From Chloracidobacterium sp. N (GTDB lineage Bacteria > Acidobacteriota > Blastocatellia > Chloracidobacteriales > Chloracidobacteriaceae): a DNA stretch of 64,000 nucleotides. A program made the translations under genes and the position numbers. Location: contig NZ_CP072642.1 in assembly GCF_018304765.1 (NCBI RefSeq), positions 1,285,501 through 1,349,500 on the forward strand. The letters are read 5' to 3'. Below the pieces are notes generated by a model. That model made no database searches. It was given only the letters and a program-made list of their open reading frames with translations, and had not been told where the DNA came from. This document shows positions 1 through 8,349 of this stretch, piece after piece (positions within the stretch are counted from its first letter, which is position 1; every line of letters begins with the position of its first letter).

Positions 1-381
1 TCCGCCGGCATAGCGCGCCCAGTCGTTGTTGCCGAAGTAGCCCGTCCGGGCCCCGATGGCCAGCACGAGGTGGTCGTACTCAAGTGTCCGCCGCCGCATG
101 GTGATGGTACGGCTCTGGCGGTCAATCCCGGTAACTTCATCCATCAGCACGGTGATGTCGCGCCGCCGGTCGAAAATCGTGCGGATGGGTTCGGCAATGT
201 CGGCTGGAGAGAGGTCGGCCGTCGCCACCTGATACAGAAGGGGCTGGAAGAGATGATAGTTGTTGCGGTCCACCAGCGTGATGTCCGCCAGCCCTTCCGG
301 GAAAGACTGGCAGAAGGCGACGCCACCAAACCCGGCGCCGACAACGACGATGTGTTTGCGTCGGGAAGCAGATTGGGTCAT
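1..381 (-). CDS. ndh: Type II NADH dehydrogenase, N-terminal part
   Basis: Reading leftward from the ATG complementary to 379-381 gives 127 codons that run off the left edge. The protein begins with a dinucleotide-binding beta-alpha-beta fold (VVVGAGFGGVAFC, about residues 11-23), followed by HLFQPLLYQVATADLSP, a segment typical of single-subunit, non-proton-pumping NADH:quinone oxidoreductases (NDH-2). It should bind FAD, oxidise NADH and reduce quinone at the inner face of the membrane. The C-terminal NADH-binding and membrane-anchoring parts are outside the window. It is transcribed away from the neighbouring dehydrogenase gene. The family call is secure; the substrate quinone is unknown. 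Confidence 0.88.
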   Translation of the reverse strand, partial: MTQSASRRKHIVVVGAGFGGVAFCQSFPEGLADITLVDRNNYHLFQPLLYQVATADLSPADIAEPIRTIFDRRRDITVLMDEVTGIDRQSRTITMRRRTLEYDHLVLAIGARTGYFGNNDWARYAGG

Positions 382-524
382 CCGAACCGGTACGTCTTCT
401 GAATGGATGGTTTCGAGGCCTTTCGTCTCACAGTGGGGGAGCGCCTTGACGGCGGAGTCCTTACTTCGCCACATTCCACCCGGCAATTCAAGCCAGCAAT
501 TCAGGCCCAGGCAGGACAGGTACC

Positions 525-1559
525 ATGACGGCGTTGATGAAAGTTGCCCGCGTGTATGACTTCGATGACGTTCGGATTGAGCACATGCCACGTCCGGCGG
601 TCGGCCCCCGCGAGCTGTTGGTTCAGGTCAAGGCCAGCGGGATTTGCTCCGGGGATGTGACGCCCTGGTACATCAAGCGCAAGGCGGGCAAGGTTCTGGG
701 CCACGAACCGGCCGGCGTCGTGGCCGAAGTCGGCGCTGAAGTGACCGGTTTTCGCGTCGGCGATCCCGTGTTTGCCCACCACCATGCACCCTGCTTTGCC
801 TGCAAGTTCTGTGAAAAGGGCGAGTACGTCCAGTGCGCGACGTGGAAAGCCTCGCACATCGTGCCGGGTGCCATTGCCGAGTATTTCCTCGTCCCGGAAG
901 TCAACCTGCGCGACACCCTGCGCCTGCCTGAAGGGATGTCCTTCGAGGATGGGGCGCTCGTCGAACCGGCCGCCTGTTCGGTCAAGGCCATCCGCAAGGC
1001 CCGGCTTCACCCACGCGATACGGTGCTCATCATCGGGTTAGGGATCATGGGGCAGATGAACGTCCTGCTTGCCCGGCAGGCCGGCGTCGAGCGGATCATC
1101 GGGGCTGATCTGGTGGACTGGCGCTGTGCCAAGGCGCTGGAGTTCGGCGCGGATGCCGTCATCAACCCGGCACGCGAAGACCTGGTGGAACGACTGGGGG
1201 AACTGACTGCCGGCGCGATGGCGGATGTCGTCATTGTGGGGCCGGGCAGCATACCGGTGATGGAATTGGGTATCCGCTGCGCCGGAAAAGGTGGGACGGT
1301 CGTGTTTTTCATGGGGTCATCGCCGGGTGAACGCCTTACCGTCGAGCCGTTCCATCTGTATTTCAACGAGATTGACCTGGTGATGAGCTATTCCTGCGGG
1401 CCTGACGACACGCGGGCGGCGCTTCAGTGCATTGCCGAGGGCGTCCTGACGGCCGGAAAGCTGGTCACGCATCGCTACACCCTGGAAGACACGGGGCTTG
1501 GCTTCCGAAAAATGGCTGAGGCGCAGGATGTGCTCAAGGCGCAGATCATTTTTCCCTGA
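525..1559 (+). CDS. Zinc-dependent medium-chain alcohol dehydrogenase
   Basis: A 344-residue MDR oxidoreductase. The catalytic zinc ligands are visible as Cys in SGICSGD, His-Glu in GHEPAGVV and Glu in VEPAAC. The structural zinc cluster is CFACKFCEKGEYVQC (C-x2-C-x2-C-x7-C). The NAD(P) Rossmann glycine motif is GLGIMG near residue 173. It likely oxidises a polyol or secondary alcohol (sorbitol/threonine dehydrogenase-like), but the substrate cannot be read from sequence. The ATG at 525 follows an AGG-type ribosome site; a second in-frame ATG lies 12 bases later. A second gene of the same architecture lies at 57714-58772. Confidence 0.85.
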   Translation: MTALMKVARVYDFDDVRIEHMPRPAVGPRELLVQVKASGICSGDVTPWYIKRKAGKVLGHEPAGVVAEVGAEVTGFRVGDPVFAHHHAPCFACKFCEKGEYVQCATWKASHIVPGAIAEYFLVPEVNLRDTLRLPEGMSFEDGALVEPAACSVKAIRKARLHPRDTVLIIGLGIMGQMNVLLARQAGVERIIGADLVDWRCAKALEFGADAVINPAREDLVERLGELTAGAMADVVIVGPGSIPVMELGIRCAGKGGTVVFFMGSSPGERLTVEPFHLYFNEIDLVMSYSCGPDDTRAALQCIAEGVLTAGKLVTHRYTLEDTGLGFRKMAEAQDVLKAQIIFP

Positions 1560-1807
1560 TGGATGTTTTCTGAAGGGAGGCCTGGCTGCCCCCTGTGCCC
1601 CAGGGGAGAGCAAAGCGGCGGTTGGCCGCCGTTGGCCGGCAGAGTAGAGTGGTACCACCAGCCCTTGTTGCCGTCGGCTATGAGTGCTAAGAACAAAAGC
1701 GCCGAAACTCCTTGGCCTGGGAAGGCGACGGCGGGCTGGACAGTACGTTTGCGGCAACGCGGTTGGTCGTCCCGATTCATTCCCGGATGTGCCGTTGGTA
1801 AACGCGC

Positions 1808-2026
1808 ATGCAACTTCATATCTGGTTCGTTGGAAGCGCCGAACCAATCGAGGTTCGCATGGACACGGAAGTTGAAAATGTGGATGCGCTTGGTATCTTG
1901 CTGTCGCAGGCCCGGTGGTTGGCTGTGGATGGAGGACGGCTCATCAATCTGTCCAATGTCCGTATGATTCGCCTTCTGCAAAGCGGTGAAGGTGTGACAT
2001 CTTCGGTTGCCCGGATGGAGATATGA
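1808..2026 (+). CDS. Small hypothetical protein (72 aa)
   Basis: Not recognised. Its beginning, MQLHIWFVGSAEPIEVRMD, alternates hydrophobic and polar residues and suggests a small beta-rich fold; there is no signal peptide or membrane segment. The stop lies one base before the start of the next gene and the end of this gene supplies that gene's ribosome site, so the two are probably co-translated. About 250 bases separate it from the dehydrogenase upstream. That interval holds two GC-rich hairpins (near 1589-1606 and 1616-1636) but no recognisable gene. The start codon ATG is the first in frame without a clear ribosome site. Confidence 0.5.
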   Translation: MQLHIWFVGSAEPIEVRMDTEVENVDALGILLSQARWLAVDGGRLINLSNVRMIRLLQSGEGVTSSVARMEI

Positions 2027-2027
2027 C

Positions 2028-2279
2028 ATGCTGTTTGGCAAGAAACCCAAAAAATCGGCGACGTTGCTTGAGTATGGCACGGTGACTGGCGAGGTGACGG
2101 GAACCAACGAGCTGCGCACGGCAGAGGGCAGGCTGTATCGGTTATTTGAGAACCCCATCCATCTCAAGGATACCGAACCGCGCCCGCTGGATGTTTCAGC
2201 GCGGCTGGGAACCACCATCAAGGTCGCTGGCAGTGTCGGTTCCGACACGATTTACGAAGCCAAACTCGTTACGTCCTGA
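2028..2279 (+). CDS. Small hypothetical protein (83 aa)
   Basis: Not recognised. The protein starts MLFGKKPKKSATLLEYG, a short basic head, and continues as a probable small beta domain. The ATG at 2028 is preferred over an in-frame codon at 2007 because GGAG at 2017-2020 sits seven bases upstream and because the preceding gene stops at 2026. The tight spacing suggests the two small proteins work together or are made in equal amounts. No catalytic motif is visible. Confidence 0.55.
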   Translation: MLFGKKPKKSATLLEYGTVTGEVTGTNELRTAEGRLYRLFENPIHLKDTEPRPLDVSARLGTTIKVAGSVGSDTIYEAKLVTS

Positions 2280-2410
2280 CACTGAAGCGTGCACGGCGGG
2301 CTTTCCGGCCGTGGGCGCGTTCCACAAGGCTGACGTCCCCTGAAAATCTGTCTGAAGCGGGTCTGGCCGTGCGCCGGCTGACGCCTGCCGGGTATCAATG
2401 GTGAGTTGTG

Positions 2411-2584
2411 ATGCCGGTGATTGAGTTTGTCATCTACGTCATCGCCTATGTTGCGATTGGCTTTCTGTTCGTGCGCTTCGGGTTGCGCACGTCCGAGGGG
2501 CCGCTCACCACCACCCAGGCGTTGAAAATTGCCCTGCCGGTCGGGGTGGCCATGGCTATTGCGACGGTGTATTTCAGCGGCTGA
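2411..2584 (+). CDS. Small two-helix membrane protein (57 aa)
   Basis: A 58-codon frame from ATG 2411 to TGA 2584. The product begins MPVIEFVIYVIAYVAIGFL, a strongly hydrophobic segment. After a short polar loop (RTSEGPLTTTQ) comes a second hydrophobic stretch (ALPVGVAMAIATVYF), so two membrane helices with a cytoplasmic or periplasmic hairpin are likely. No family was recognised. It sits among other very small genes on the same strand. Clean hydrophobic patterning with a Ser/Gly end supports a real gene despite the small size. Confidence 0.5.
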   Translation: MPVIEFVIYVIAYVAIGFLFVRFGLRTSEGPLTTTQALKIALPVGVAMAIATVYFSG

Positions 2585-2636
2585 GTCCGTGATTGATTCG
2601 GCATGCCCGATGGCATGCCATTGTCGGGAGGAACTT

Positions 2637-2831
2637 ATGGGGCAGTATGTACGTGAGCCATACGAAGGCTATCTGGGGGGAGCCTTCCACAACTACGCAG
2701 AGAGTTTCGGAGACCTGATCTCCAGCCTGGTCGAGGCGCTTGGCGCCCTGCTCAAGACGCTGGCGGAAGGTGCCATCGCTCTGATTTCGACGCTGATGCA
2801 GCCCCAGCCAGCAGCGGGTCCAAGTGCATAG
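2637..2831 (+). CDS. Small hypothetical protein with hydrophobic helix (64 aa)
   Basis: The ATG at 2637 has a strong ribosome site (GGGAGGAA, about 2626-2633) and is preferred over an upstream in-frame ATG at 2529 that overlaps the previous gene. The protein has a Tyr/Gly-rich head (MGQYVREPYEGYLGG), an amphipathic to hydrophobic middle (LISSLVEALGALLKTLAEG) and a Pro/Ala tail. It could be membrane-associated. No family was recognised. It ends 78 bases before the hydrolase gene. Confidence 0.55.
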   Translation: MGQYVREPYEGYLGGAFHNYAESFGDLISSLVEALGALLKTLAEGAIALISTLMQPQPAAGPSA

Positions 2832-2909
2832 GTCAGACCGATGAGGTCACGAACTGCACCGCCGCCGCCGGTGGGTGCGCCGTGACACAGGCTGGCGGCC
2901 GGTGGCCCG

Positions 2910-3545
2910 ATGACATTTCTGCTTGATGGCCCGGCGGGTCCGCTGGAGGCGCTGTACACGCGCGCCCCCAATCCGCGGGGATGGGCGGCTTTGGTTTGTC
3001 ATCCGCATCCGGTTTTTGGCGGGACGATGCACAACCGTGTGGTGTATCGCACCGCCAAAGCTTTTTTGGCCGGCGGCGCCCATGTGCTGCGGTTCAACTT
3101 CCGGGGGGTGGGTGCCAGTCGTGGCGGCTATGACGGTGGCATCGGTGAGCAGGCCGATGCTGCGGCCGCACTGGCCTATCTGCAAGCACACCATCCGCAG
3201 GAAGTGATCGTCGTGGCCGGCTTTTCCTTTGGTTCGTGGGTTGGGTTTCAGGCGGCGCTCCGCTGTCCCCAGGTCAGGGGACTGCTGGGCGTGGGCGTGC
3301 CGGCCCTGCGGTTTGACTTTTCATTCCTGCACAGGGTGACACTCCCGAAGTGGATCATTCAGGGAGACGCCGACGAATTCGGCCCGGCAGCGGACGTTGA
3401 AGCCCTGCTTGCGCGCTGCCAGGAACCGAAAGGGCGGACCTTCATCCCACGCGCCAATCATTTCTTCGATGAACATCAGACAGAACTTGCCGACGCACTC
3501 ACCGCCGCCGTAGCCTGGTTACAGCGGCAGTCCCTTCCGGCCTAG
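2910..3545 (+). CDS. Alpha/beta hydrolase, COG2945-type
   Basis: A 211-residue small alpha/beta hydrolase. The family hallmarks appear in order: CHPHPVFGGTMHN (oxyanion region), NFRGVGASRG, the nucleophile elbow GFSFGS with the catalytic Ser, the acid in GDADEFGP and the catalytic His in NHFFDEH. These match the COG2945 group of soluble hydrolases related to dienelactone hydrolase and acyl-peptidase folds. The natural substrate is unknown and probably a small ester or amide. Length is normal and no signal peptide is present, so it should be cytoplasmic. Confidence 0.8.
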   Translation: MTFLLDGPAGPLEALYTRAPNPRGWAALVCHPHPVFGGTMHNRVVYRTAKAFLAGGAHVLRFNFRGVGASRGGYDGGIGEQADAAAALAYLQAHHPQEVIVVAGFSFGSWVGFQAALRCPQVRGLLGVGVPALRFDFSFLHRVTLPKWIIQGDADEFGPAADVEALLARCQEPKGRTFIPRANHFFDEHQTELADALTAAVAWLQRQSLPA

Positions 3546-3585
3546 CCAAAGACACCCTGCGAGAATGCCCTGCGAGGTTCATGCC

Positions 3586-3888
3586 ATGCCGATGCCAGAT
3601 GCCCCAGAGGTTCTGACGCCAGCCGCCGACACCACCGGTTCCGTTACGGAGGACGCTGCTCCCGCCGCCGCCCCGGCGCAGGATGCAGCGGGCGCAACCA
3701 GGGAAGAGGAAAGCTTCAGGCAGCTCATCCGCGACTTTGTGTTGGGCAACAGCCAGAATCCCGATGACATGCCCGGACTACGGTTTTATGTCGTCTTTGC
3801 CGGGATGCTGGCCCTGGCGCTCGGCGGCGTGGCGGTGGTGGCGATCCTGCTGGGGCTGGTCCAGTGGGTGCGCTCATTTTTTCATTGA
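3586..3888 (+). CDS. Hypothetical tail-anchored membrane protein
   Basis: A 100-residue protein with an Ala/Pro/Thr-rich disordered head, an acidic middle (EEESFRQLIRDFVLG) and one C-terminal membrane helix (VVFAGMLALALGGVAVVAILL). The start is placed at ATG 3586 because GAGG at 3574-3577 lies eight bases upstream; an in-frame ATG at 3565 and one at 3592 are alternatives. Topology suggests a protein anchored by its C-terminus with the bulk in the cytoplasm. No family was recognised. A six-base-pair hairpin (3904-3920) follows the stop without a T-run. Confidence 0.5.
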   Translation: MPMPDAPEVLTPAADTTGSVTEDAAPAAAPAQDAAGATREEESFRQLIRDFVLGNSQNPDDMPGLRFYVVFAGMLALALGGVAVVAILLGLVQWVRSFFH

Positions 3889-4023
3889 AACGACACAAAC
3901 TTTCAGGCTTCTTGAGCCTGGCATAGGCTGACCGAGGGGCCGAGGCGTGCGCGTTGTTGTCTGTTCCCAACCCGGAAGGAACCTGAGAAAGACTTTGCCG
4001 GGAAAAACTTTGACACGAAAAAC

Positions 4024-5076
4024 CTAGCGTTTCCCTTGGCGGGAGGGCGGCGCCGGCGCCGGAAGCTTGCCTTTTCTGACCGTCCAGACGTTGTTGACCA
4101 GACCGGCTGTGTATTCCACCTGGGTGGGGTTGCCGCTTTTGTCGAGCAGCGTCACCATGAATCTGGCTTCGGTATCGCTGTCGTTCTGGTAGGCCACCGG
4201 ATATATCCCCCGCACCGGAAGTTCATAGTAGGCGGAAGTGTAGTTGCCGGACCTGGCATCCAGACGGACGACGTAGATGCGGTCGAAATCGGCCACCGGG
4301 TCGTTGCTGAAAATCTGCTTGTCGAGAATGAAGTAGTTTTTGAGCGCCGTGCCGCTTTTGTCGAGTGTCACCCCAAAGGGAATTGCGCCCACCATGCGCC
4401 TTCCGCTCCCGATGATACCGGCGATGGCGGGTGGTTCGATGAGTTCGACCGAGCCGCCGTAGAGCCAGCCAATCCGGTAGATGGACCCTTCCGGGAAGCG
4501 GACGAGATACCAGGAGTCATATTTGACATCCGTTTCGTCCGCGCCGGGCTTTTCTGTCTCGTCCGTGACGGCTGCCCGCCGCTCAACCCGTTGCCGCTTG
4601 AGAACGTCAAACTCCGTGCCGCTTTTGAGCACCGTAATCACGTCGGCATCCCGGCGGGGCTGGACGCGCAGGCGGGTTTCACGCTTGAGGCGACCGCCAA
4701 TCTGTGGCTGGACGTTGGCATATTCCTGATCGAGTGCCAGGCAGGCGTCGAGAAGCTTGCGCGAGACCACATGGCGGGACTCAACCCAGCCGACTTTGGA
4801 TTCCCCTTCCTTCTGTACCTTGAGCCATTCGACGCCATTGACCTCGGCCTGGTGATAAATCGCCAGCTTGTCGCCTTTCTGGAGTTGCCCGACTTTCGAG
4901 TTGACCAGCGCCGTTGAGTTGAACACCTCAGCCCGTTCGGAAATCACCACACCGTCATCGAGCTTGCTTCCACCGGTCGCTATTTTGAAGCAGGCCGGCT
5001 GCACGGCAAAAACCAGCAGGGACACCAGAGCCAGGAATGTGTAACCAGGATGCCGGGGCAGGGAGTGAAGAGGCAT
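4024..5076 (-). CDS. Exported protein with two SH3-like domains
   Basis: A 350-residue protein. The N-terminus has a hydrophobic export signal (FLALVSLLVFAVQPAC); the Cys at about residue 29 could be a lipidation site but the lipobox is poor. Two bacterial SH3-type segments follow: about 45-105 (ERAEVFNSTALVNSKVGQLQ, then WVESRHVVS) and about 130-215 (TRLRVQPRRDADVITVLKSG, then IGWLYGG). The C-terminal third is a further beta-rich region of unknown type. Such domains usually bind peptidoglycan or other proteins in the periplasm. It is divergent from ddl, with about 190 bases between them. Confidence 0.6.
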   Translation of the reverse strand: MPLHSLPRHPGYTFLALVSLLVFAVQPACFKIATGGSKLDDGVVISERAEVFNSTALVNSKVGQLQKGDKLAIYHQAEVNGVEWLKVQKEGESKVGWVESRHVVSRKLLDACLALDQEYANVQPQIGGRLKRETRLRVQPRRDADVITVLKSGTEFDVLKRQRVERRAAVTDETEKPGADETDVKYDSWYLVRFPEGSIYRIGWLYGGSVELIEPPAIAGIIGSGRRMVGAIPFGVTLDKSGTALKNYFILDKQIFSNDPVADFDRIYVVRLDARSGNYTSAYYELPVRGIYPVAYQNDSDTEARFMVTLLDKSGNPTQVEYTAGLVNNVWTVRKGKLPAPAPPSRQGKR

Positions 5077-5267
5077 GTAAAGTTCAGTGAATGCCGAAGA
5101 ACCAGGTGCAATCGTGCTTTCGGTTCAAATCCCAGGTGAAATGCCGGGAGCAAAACGCTATCCTAGCCGCTTTACTCACGCAACTCCCGGCCGGCCGCGT
5201 GCGTCTCCACCGCTGGACTGGGGTTTGAACGATGTTCAGCGCGGAAAACCTGTCGAAGGAGTCATTT

Positions 5268-6392
5268 GTGAACAAGCAGCTTGCGGTTGGAGTCATCTTT
5301 GGCGGCCGGTCGAGTGAGCATGAGGTGTCGCTGCGGTCGGCCGCCACCATCCTGTCGGCGCTCGACCCGGAGAAGTACCACGCCATACCGATTGGGATTA
5401 CCCGGTCCGGGGTTTGGGTGGCTGGTCCGGCGGCAACCGAAATGCTGTCCCCGGGCGGTGCGTCGCCCGGCCAGGTGGGCGGCCAGGTGGGCGGTGTCGA
5501 ATCGCCGCCACCGACCAGAATACTGGCTTCGCTGTCCAATGTGCTTGGGGAACTCGATGTGGTGATCCCTGTTCTGCATGGAACCTATGGCGAGGATGGC
5601 ACGATTCAGGGTTTGTTGGAGATGCTGGGCATCCCGTATGTCGGGTGTGGGGTACTGGCCTCGGCTGCGGGCATGGACAAAATCGTGATGAAGCAGTTGT
5701 TCCGCCAGTCCGGGCTGCCCGTCGTCGAATTCCGCTGGTTTACAAGCCAGGACTGGGCTGTGCAGGGCGATGCCTTGCAGTCGGACATCCTTCGGCAGCT
5801 CGGTCTGCCGGTGTTCGTCAAACCGGCCAACCTTGGCTCTTCGGTGGGCATTACGCGCGTGGACGACCCGGCCGACTTTGCCACAGCCGTTGCCCTGGCG
5901 GTGCAGTATGACCGGCGCATCATCGTCGAAAAGGGCTATGACGTACGTGAAATTGAGGTCAGCGTGCTCGGCAACGAGCAGCCGGAAGCCAGTGTGCCGG
6001 GAGAGATTATCAGTGGCGCGGCATTTTATGATTATGCCGACAAATACTCGCCCGACAGTCAATCGCAGTTGGTCATCCCGGCGCCGCTCGCGCCGGAGCA
6101 GACCGAGCAGGTGCGTCACCTGGCCGTCCGCGCCTTCCAGGCCATTGACGGCGCCGGACTGGCGCGGGTGGATTTCTTCCTGCTCCGCCAGACGAACACG
6201 CTGGTGGTCAACGAAATCAACACGATGCCGGGCTTTACCCGCATCAGCATGTATCCCAAGCTGTGGGAAGCCAGCGGGTGGTCCCTCCCGGCCGTGCTGG
6301 ATCGGTTGATTGATCTGGCCTTTGCCCGCCATGCCGAAAAGTCCCGGCTGGCGTGTGGACTACCACTGGAAACCAGCGCCGGCCAGCCCTGA
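5268..6392 (+). CDS. ddl: D-alanine--D-alanine ligase
   Basis: An ATP-grasp ligase joining two D-Ala for peptidoglycan precursors in the cytoplasm. Visible signatures are [17 protein letters not shown] at the N-terminus, [31 protein letters not shown], the [15 protein letters not shown] segment, and the C-terminal metal/D-Ala site [12 protein letters not shown] place the start at GTG 5268, because AAGGAG at 5256-5261 is six bases upstream and the protein then begins as usual for the family; ATG 5232 would add 12 residues. A Gly/Pro-rich insertion near residues 62-80 contains a 12-base tandem duplication. Length (374 aa) is normal. Confidence 0.93.
   Translation: MNKQLAVGVIFGGRSSEHEVSLRSAATILSALDPEKYHAIPIGITRSGVWVAGPAATEMLSPGGASPGQVGGQVGGVESPPPTRILASLSNVLGELDVVIPVLHGTYGEDGTIQGLLEMLGIPYVGCGVLASAAGMDKIVMKQLFRQSGLPVVEFRWFTSQDWAVQGDALQSDILRQLGLPVFVKPANLGSSVGITRVDDPADFATAVALAVQYDRRIIVEKGYDVREIEVSVLGNEQPEASVPGEIISGAAFYDYADKYSPDSQSQLVIPAPLAPEQTEQVRHLAVRAFQAIDGAGLARVDFFLLRQTNTLVVNEINTMPGFTRISMYPKLWEASGWSLPAVLDRLIDLAFARHAEKSRLACGLPLETSAGQP
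5469..5492 (+). repeat. 12-bp tandem duplication inside ddl
   Basis: GGCCAGGTGGGC occurs twice in direct tandem (5469-5480 and 5481-5492). It keeps the ddl reading frame and encodes the repeated GQVG stretch in a surface insertion between the N-terminal domain and the conserved HGTYGEDG motif. Confidence 0.8.
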
Positions 6393-6413
6393 CCCGATAG
6401 TGCGGAGGAAACA

Positions 6414-6462
6414 GGGAGTAGGGAGTAGGAAGTAGGAAGTAGAAAATGGGAAGCAGGGAGTC
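6414..6462 (+). repeat. Heptamer tandem repeat (7 units)
   Basis: Seven consecutive 7-base units: GGGAGTA, GGGAGTA, GGAAGTA, GGAAGTA, GAAAATG, GGAAGCA, GGGAGTC. The last unit provides the GGGAG ribosome site (6456-6460) for the gene starting at 6467. Heptameric short tandem repeats are known from cyanobacteria (STRR), but I do not claim homology. Confidence 0.8.
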
Positions 6463-6466
6463 AGTT

Positions 6467-7501
6467 ATGAGGTGCTTCAGAGAGTTTTGGCGTCAGGTGC
6501 GTTTGGGCTGGGTGGTTGGTGTGCTGTGTGGCGTGGTTGTGCTGGGACAGCCCCTTCCGGCGCTCTATGCCCAGCAGGCGCCGCGCACCCCGAACCGTCC
6601 CGGCGCGACACCCCAGGAAAGGGACCCCGGAGAGGATGTCATTCGCATCACCAACGTGACCGTCCCGGTGATTGTGACCGACCAGGACGACCGCTTCATC
6701 AGCAAGCTGACTAGGGATGACTTTGAAATCTACGAAAACAAGAAAAAGCAGAAGATCGAGTCCTTCGAGGACAAAACTGACCTGCCCCTGTTCGTCGCCG
6801 TGCTGATGGACACCAGCGCCAGCATCAAGCCCAAGCTGAAGTTTCAGAAGGAAGCCACCATTTCCTTTCTTCAGACCATCATCCGGCGGCGCAAGGACCA
6901 GGCGCTCTTTGTGACCTTTGATTCAACGGTTCAGTTGCGGCAGGACTTCACCGACGACACCAACCTTCTGGCCAAAGCCATCATGGAGGTCAAAGCCAGC
7001 GGCGACACGGCGCTGTATGACGCGGTGTACCGGGTGTGTGAGGAAAAAATGTACAACGTGCCCACACCCCGGAAGATCATCATCGTCATTACGGACGGCG
7101 CCGATACCGCCAGCGAGCACACGCTGGAGGAAGCCATCGAAATTGCCCAGCGTTATGAAGTGCTCATCTTCGGCATCAGCACGCGCAACGCCGGCTTTTT
7201 CGGCACCGGCGCCGGCATGGTGGCCGGTGAGGATGACGAGGCGCTGCGTAAACTGTGCACGCGAACCGGTGGCGACGTAGCCTTCCCCCAGAAGGTCATT
7301 GACCTCGAACGCGCCTTCCAGCGCATTGATCAGGCGGCCCGGCGGTACTATCTGCTGTCATACGAACCACAGGACCCGGACACGCCCGGCTACCGGAAAA
7401 TCGAAGTGCGGGTGGTGACGCGCAAGAACGTCAAGGTCAAGGCACGCGACGGCTACATGGTACGGCGGCGGGCAGGCAGCAGCGCCGGTTCATCGCTCTG
7501 A
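6467..7501 (+). CDS. VWFA-related acidobacterial-type secreted protein
   Basis: A 344-residue exported protein. The signal peptide (hydrophobic core GWVVGVLCGVVVLG, likely cleavage after ALYAQ) is followed by a short beta region (TNVTVPVIVTDQDDRFISKL) characteristic of the TIGR03436 group. A von Willebrand A domain comes next, with an intact MIDAS motif DTSAS near residue 117 and the later acidic strand IIIVITDGADTAS. The C-terminal YYLLSYEPQDPDTPGYRKIE motif is also typical of that family. It probably binds a divalent metal and a protein partner in the periplasm or outside. The ATG at 6467 is chosen because the repeat-derived GGGAG is six bases upstream; ATG 6446 lies within the repeat. A terminator-like hairpin follows. 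Confidence 0.85.
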   Translation: MRCFREFWRQVRLGWVVGVLCGVVVLGQPLPALYAQQAPRTPNRPGATPQERDPGEDVIRITNVTVPVIVTDQDDRFISKLTRDDFEIYENKKKQKIESFEDKTDLPLFVAVLMDTSASIKPKLKFQKEATISFLQTIIRRRKDQALFVTFDSTVQLRQDFTDDTNLLAKAIMEVKASGDTALYDAVYRVCEEKMYNVPTPRKIIIVITDGADTASEHTLEEAIEIAQRYEVLIFGISTRNAGFFGTGAGMVAGEDDEALRKLCTRTGGDVAFPQKVIDLERAFQRIDQAARRYYLLSYEPQDPDTPGYRKIEVRVVTRKNVKVKARDGYMVRRRAGSSAGSSL

Positions 7502-7537
7502 AACCGGACTGGAACCGTCTCCATCCGGCTGTGGCAG

Positions 7538-7573
7538 GCGTGGTCGGCAGCCCAGGGCTGCGGACACGCTTTT
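7538..7573 (+). terminator. Rho-independent terminator candidate
   Basis: An inverted repeat has outer arms GCGTG (7538-7542) and CACGC (7565-7569), inner arms GCAGCCC (7547-7553) and GGGCTGC (7555-7561), then TTTT at 7570-7573. It closes the plus-strand VWFA gene and abuts the stop of lpxA on the other strand. Confidence 0.55.
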
Positions 7574-8346
7574 CATTTGATGACGCCACGCTGCGAGCTG
7601 GCAATGAAATCCAGCAGCCGGCGAATGCGCGGATGGTCGCCAAGTTTTTCCGTGATGGCGGCAACGGCCTGCGAGGTGTTGAGCTTTGAGTTGAGCAGCA
7701 GGCGGAAAGCCTGCTCGATGGCGCGCAGATCGGCATCTGGAAAACCCGCGCGCCGCAGTCCGATGCTGTTCGGTCCGTAGCACCGGGCATGGTTGCCGAC
7801 GCTCCGGGCGTAGGGCAGGGCATCCTTGACGACGACGGAGTAGGCTCCGATGAAGGCGTAGGCTCCGACGCGGCAGAACTGGTGAACCCCGACATACGCG
7901 CCAAGGGTGGCATGGTCCTGAACTTCGACGTGTCCGGCCAGGGAGGCTCCGTTGGCCATGACGATGTGGTTGCCCACGATGCAGTCGTGCGCCACATGGC
8001 ACTGCGCCATGAGCAGGTTGTCGTTGCCAATGCGCGTCACGCCGCCGCCAGCGTCGGTGCCCCGGTGCAGCGTGGCGAACTCACGGATGACATTGCGTTC
8101 ACCGATGATGAGTTCCGTCCGCTCGCCGGCGTATTTCAGGTCCTGTGGGTCCTGACCGACTGAAACAAAAGGGAACAGGCGGGTGCCGCGTCCGATGCGG
8201 GTGGGGCCTTCAATGACACAGTGCGCGCCGACGCTGACTTCGTCTTCGAGGACGACATCCGCGCCGATGATGACATAAGGGCCGATGGAAACCTGTTCGC
8301 CGAGGCGGGTCTGGGGGTTGATGATGGCCGTGGGATGAATGGGCAT
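7573..8346 (-). CDS. lpxA: Acyl-ACP--UDP-N-acetylglucosamine O-acyltransferase
   Basis: A 257-residue left-handed beta-helix acyltransferase that starts lipid A synthesis by transferring a hydroxyacyl chain to the 3-position of the UDP-sugar. Hexapeptide repeats are clear from IHPTAIINPQTRLGEQVSIG onward. The catalytic His lies in AQCHVAHDCIVGN (about residue 123), and GAYVGVHQFCRVGAYAFIGA is the usual mid-helix signature. The C-terminal helical domain is complete. The gene begins three bases after the stop of the upstream hydrolase gene, so they form an operon. lpxD and fabZ are about 10 kb away rather than adjacent. Confidence 0.93.
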   Translation of the reverse strand: MPIHPTAIINPQTRLGEQVSIGPYVIIGADVVLEDEVSVGAHCVIEGPTRIGRGTRLFPFVSVGQDPQDLKYAGERTELIIGERNVIREFATLHRGTDAGGGVTRIGNDNLLMAQCHVAHDCIVGNHIVMANGASLAGHVEVQDHATLGAYVGVHQFCRVGAYAFIGAYSVVVKDALPYARSVGNHARCYGPNSIGLRRAGFPDADLRAIEQAFRLLLNSKLNTSQAVAAITEKLGDHPRIRRLLDFIASSQRGVIK

Positions 8347-8349
8347 AGC

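Noticed and set aside
1563-1967. Plus-strand frame of 134 codons between the dehydrogenase and the small genes
   Set aside because: Trp/Arg/Pro-rich with no pattern, and it overlaps the better-supported gene at 1808 in another frame.
2616-2630. Sigma-54-like TGGCAT...TTGT before the 64-residue gene
   Set aside because: The distance between the GG and GC elements is one base short and the -12 element is incomplete.
5118-5150. T-loop-like GGTTCAAATCCC suggesting a tRNA
   Set aside because: The flanking stem has a C-C mismatch and no acceptor, D or anticodon arm can be drawn around it.
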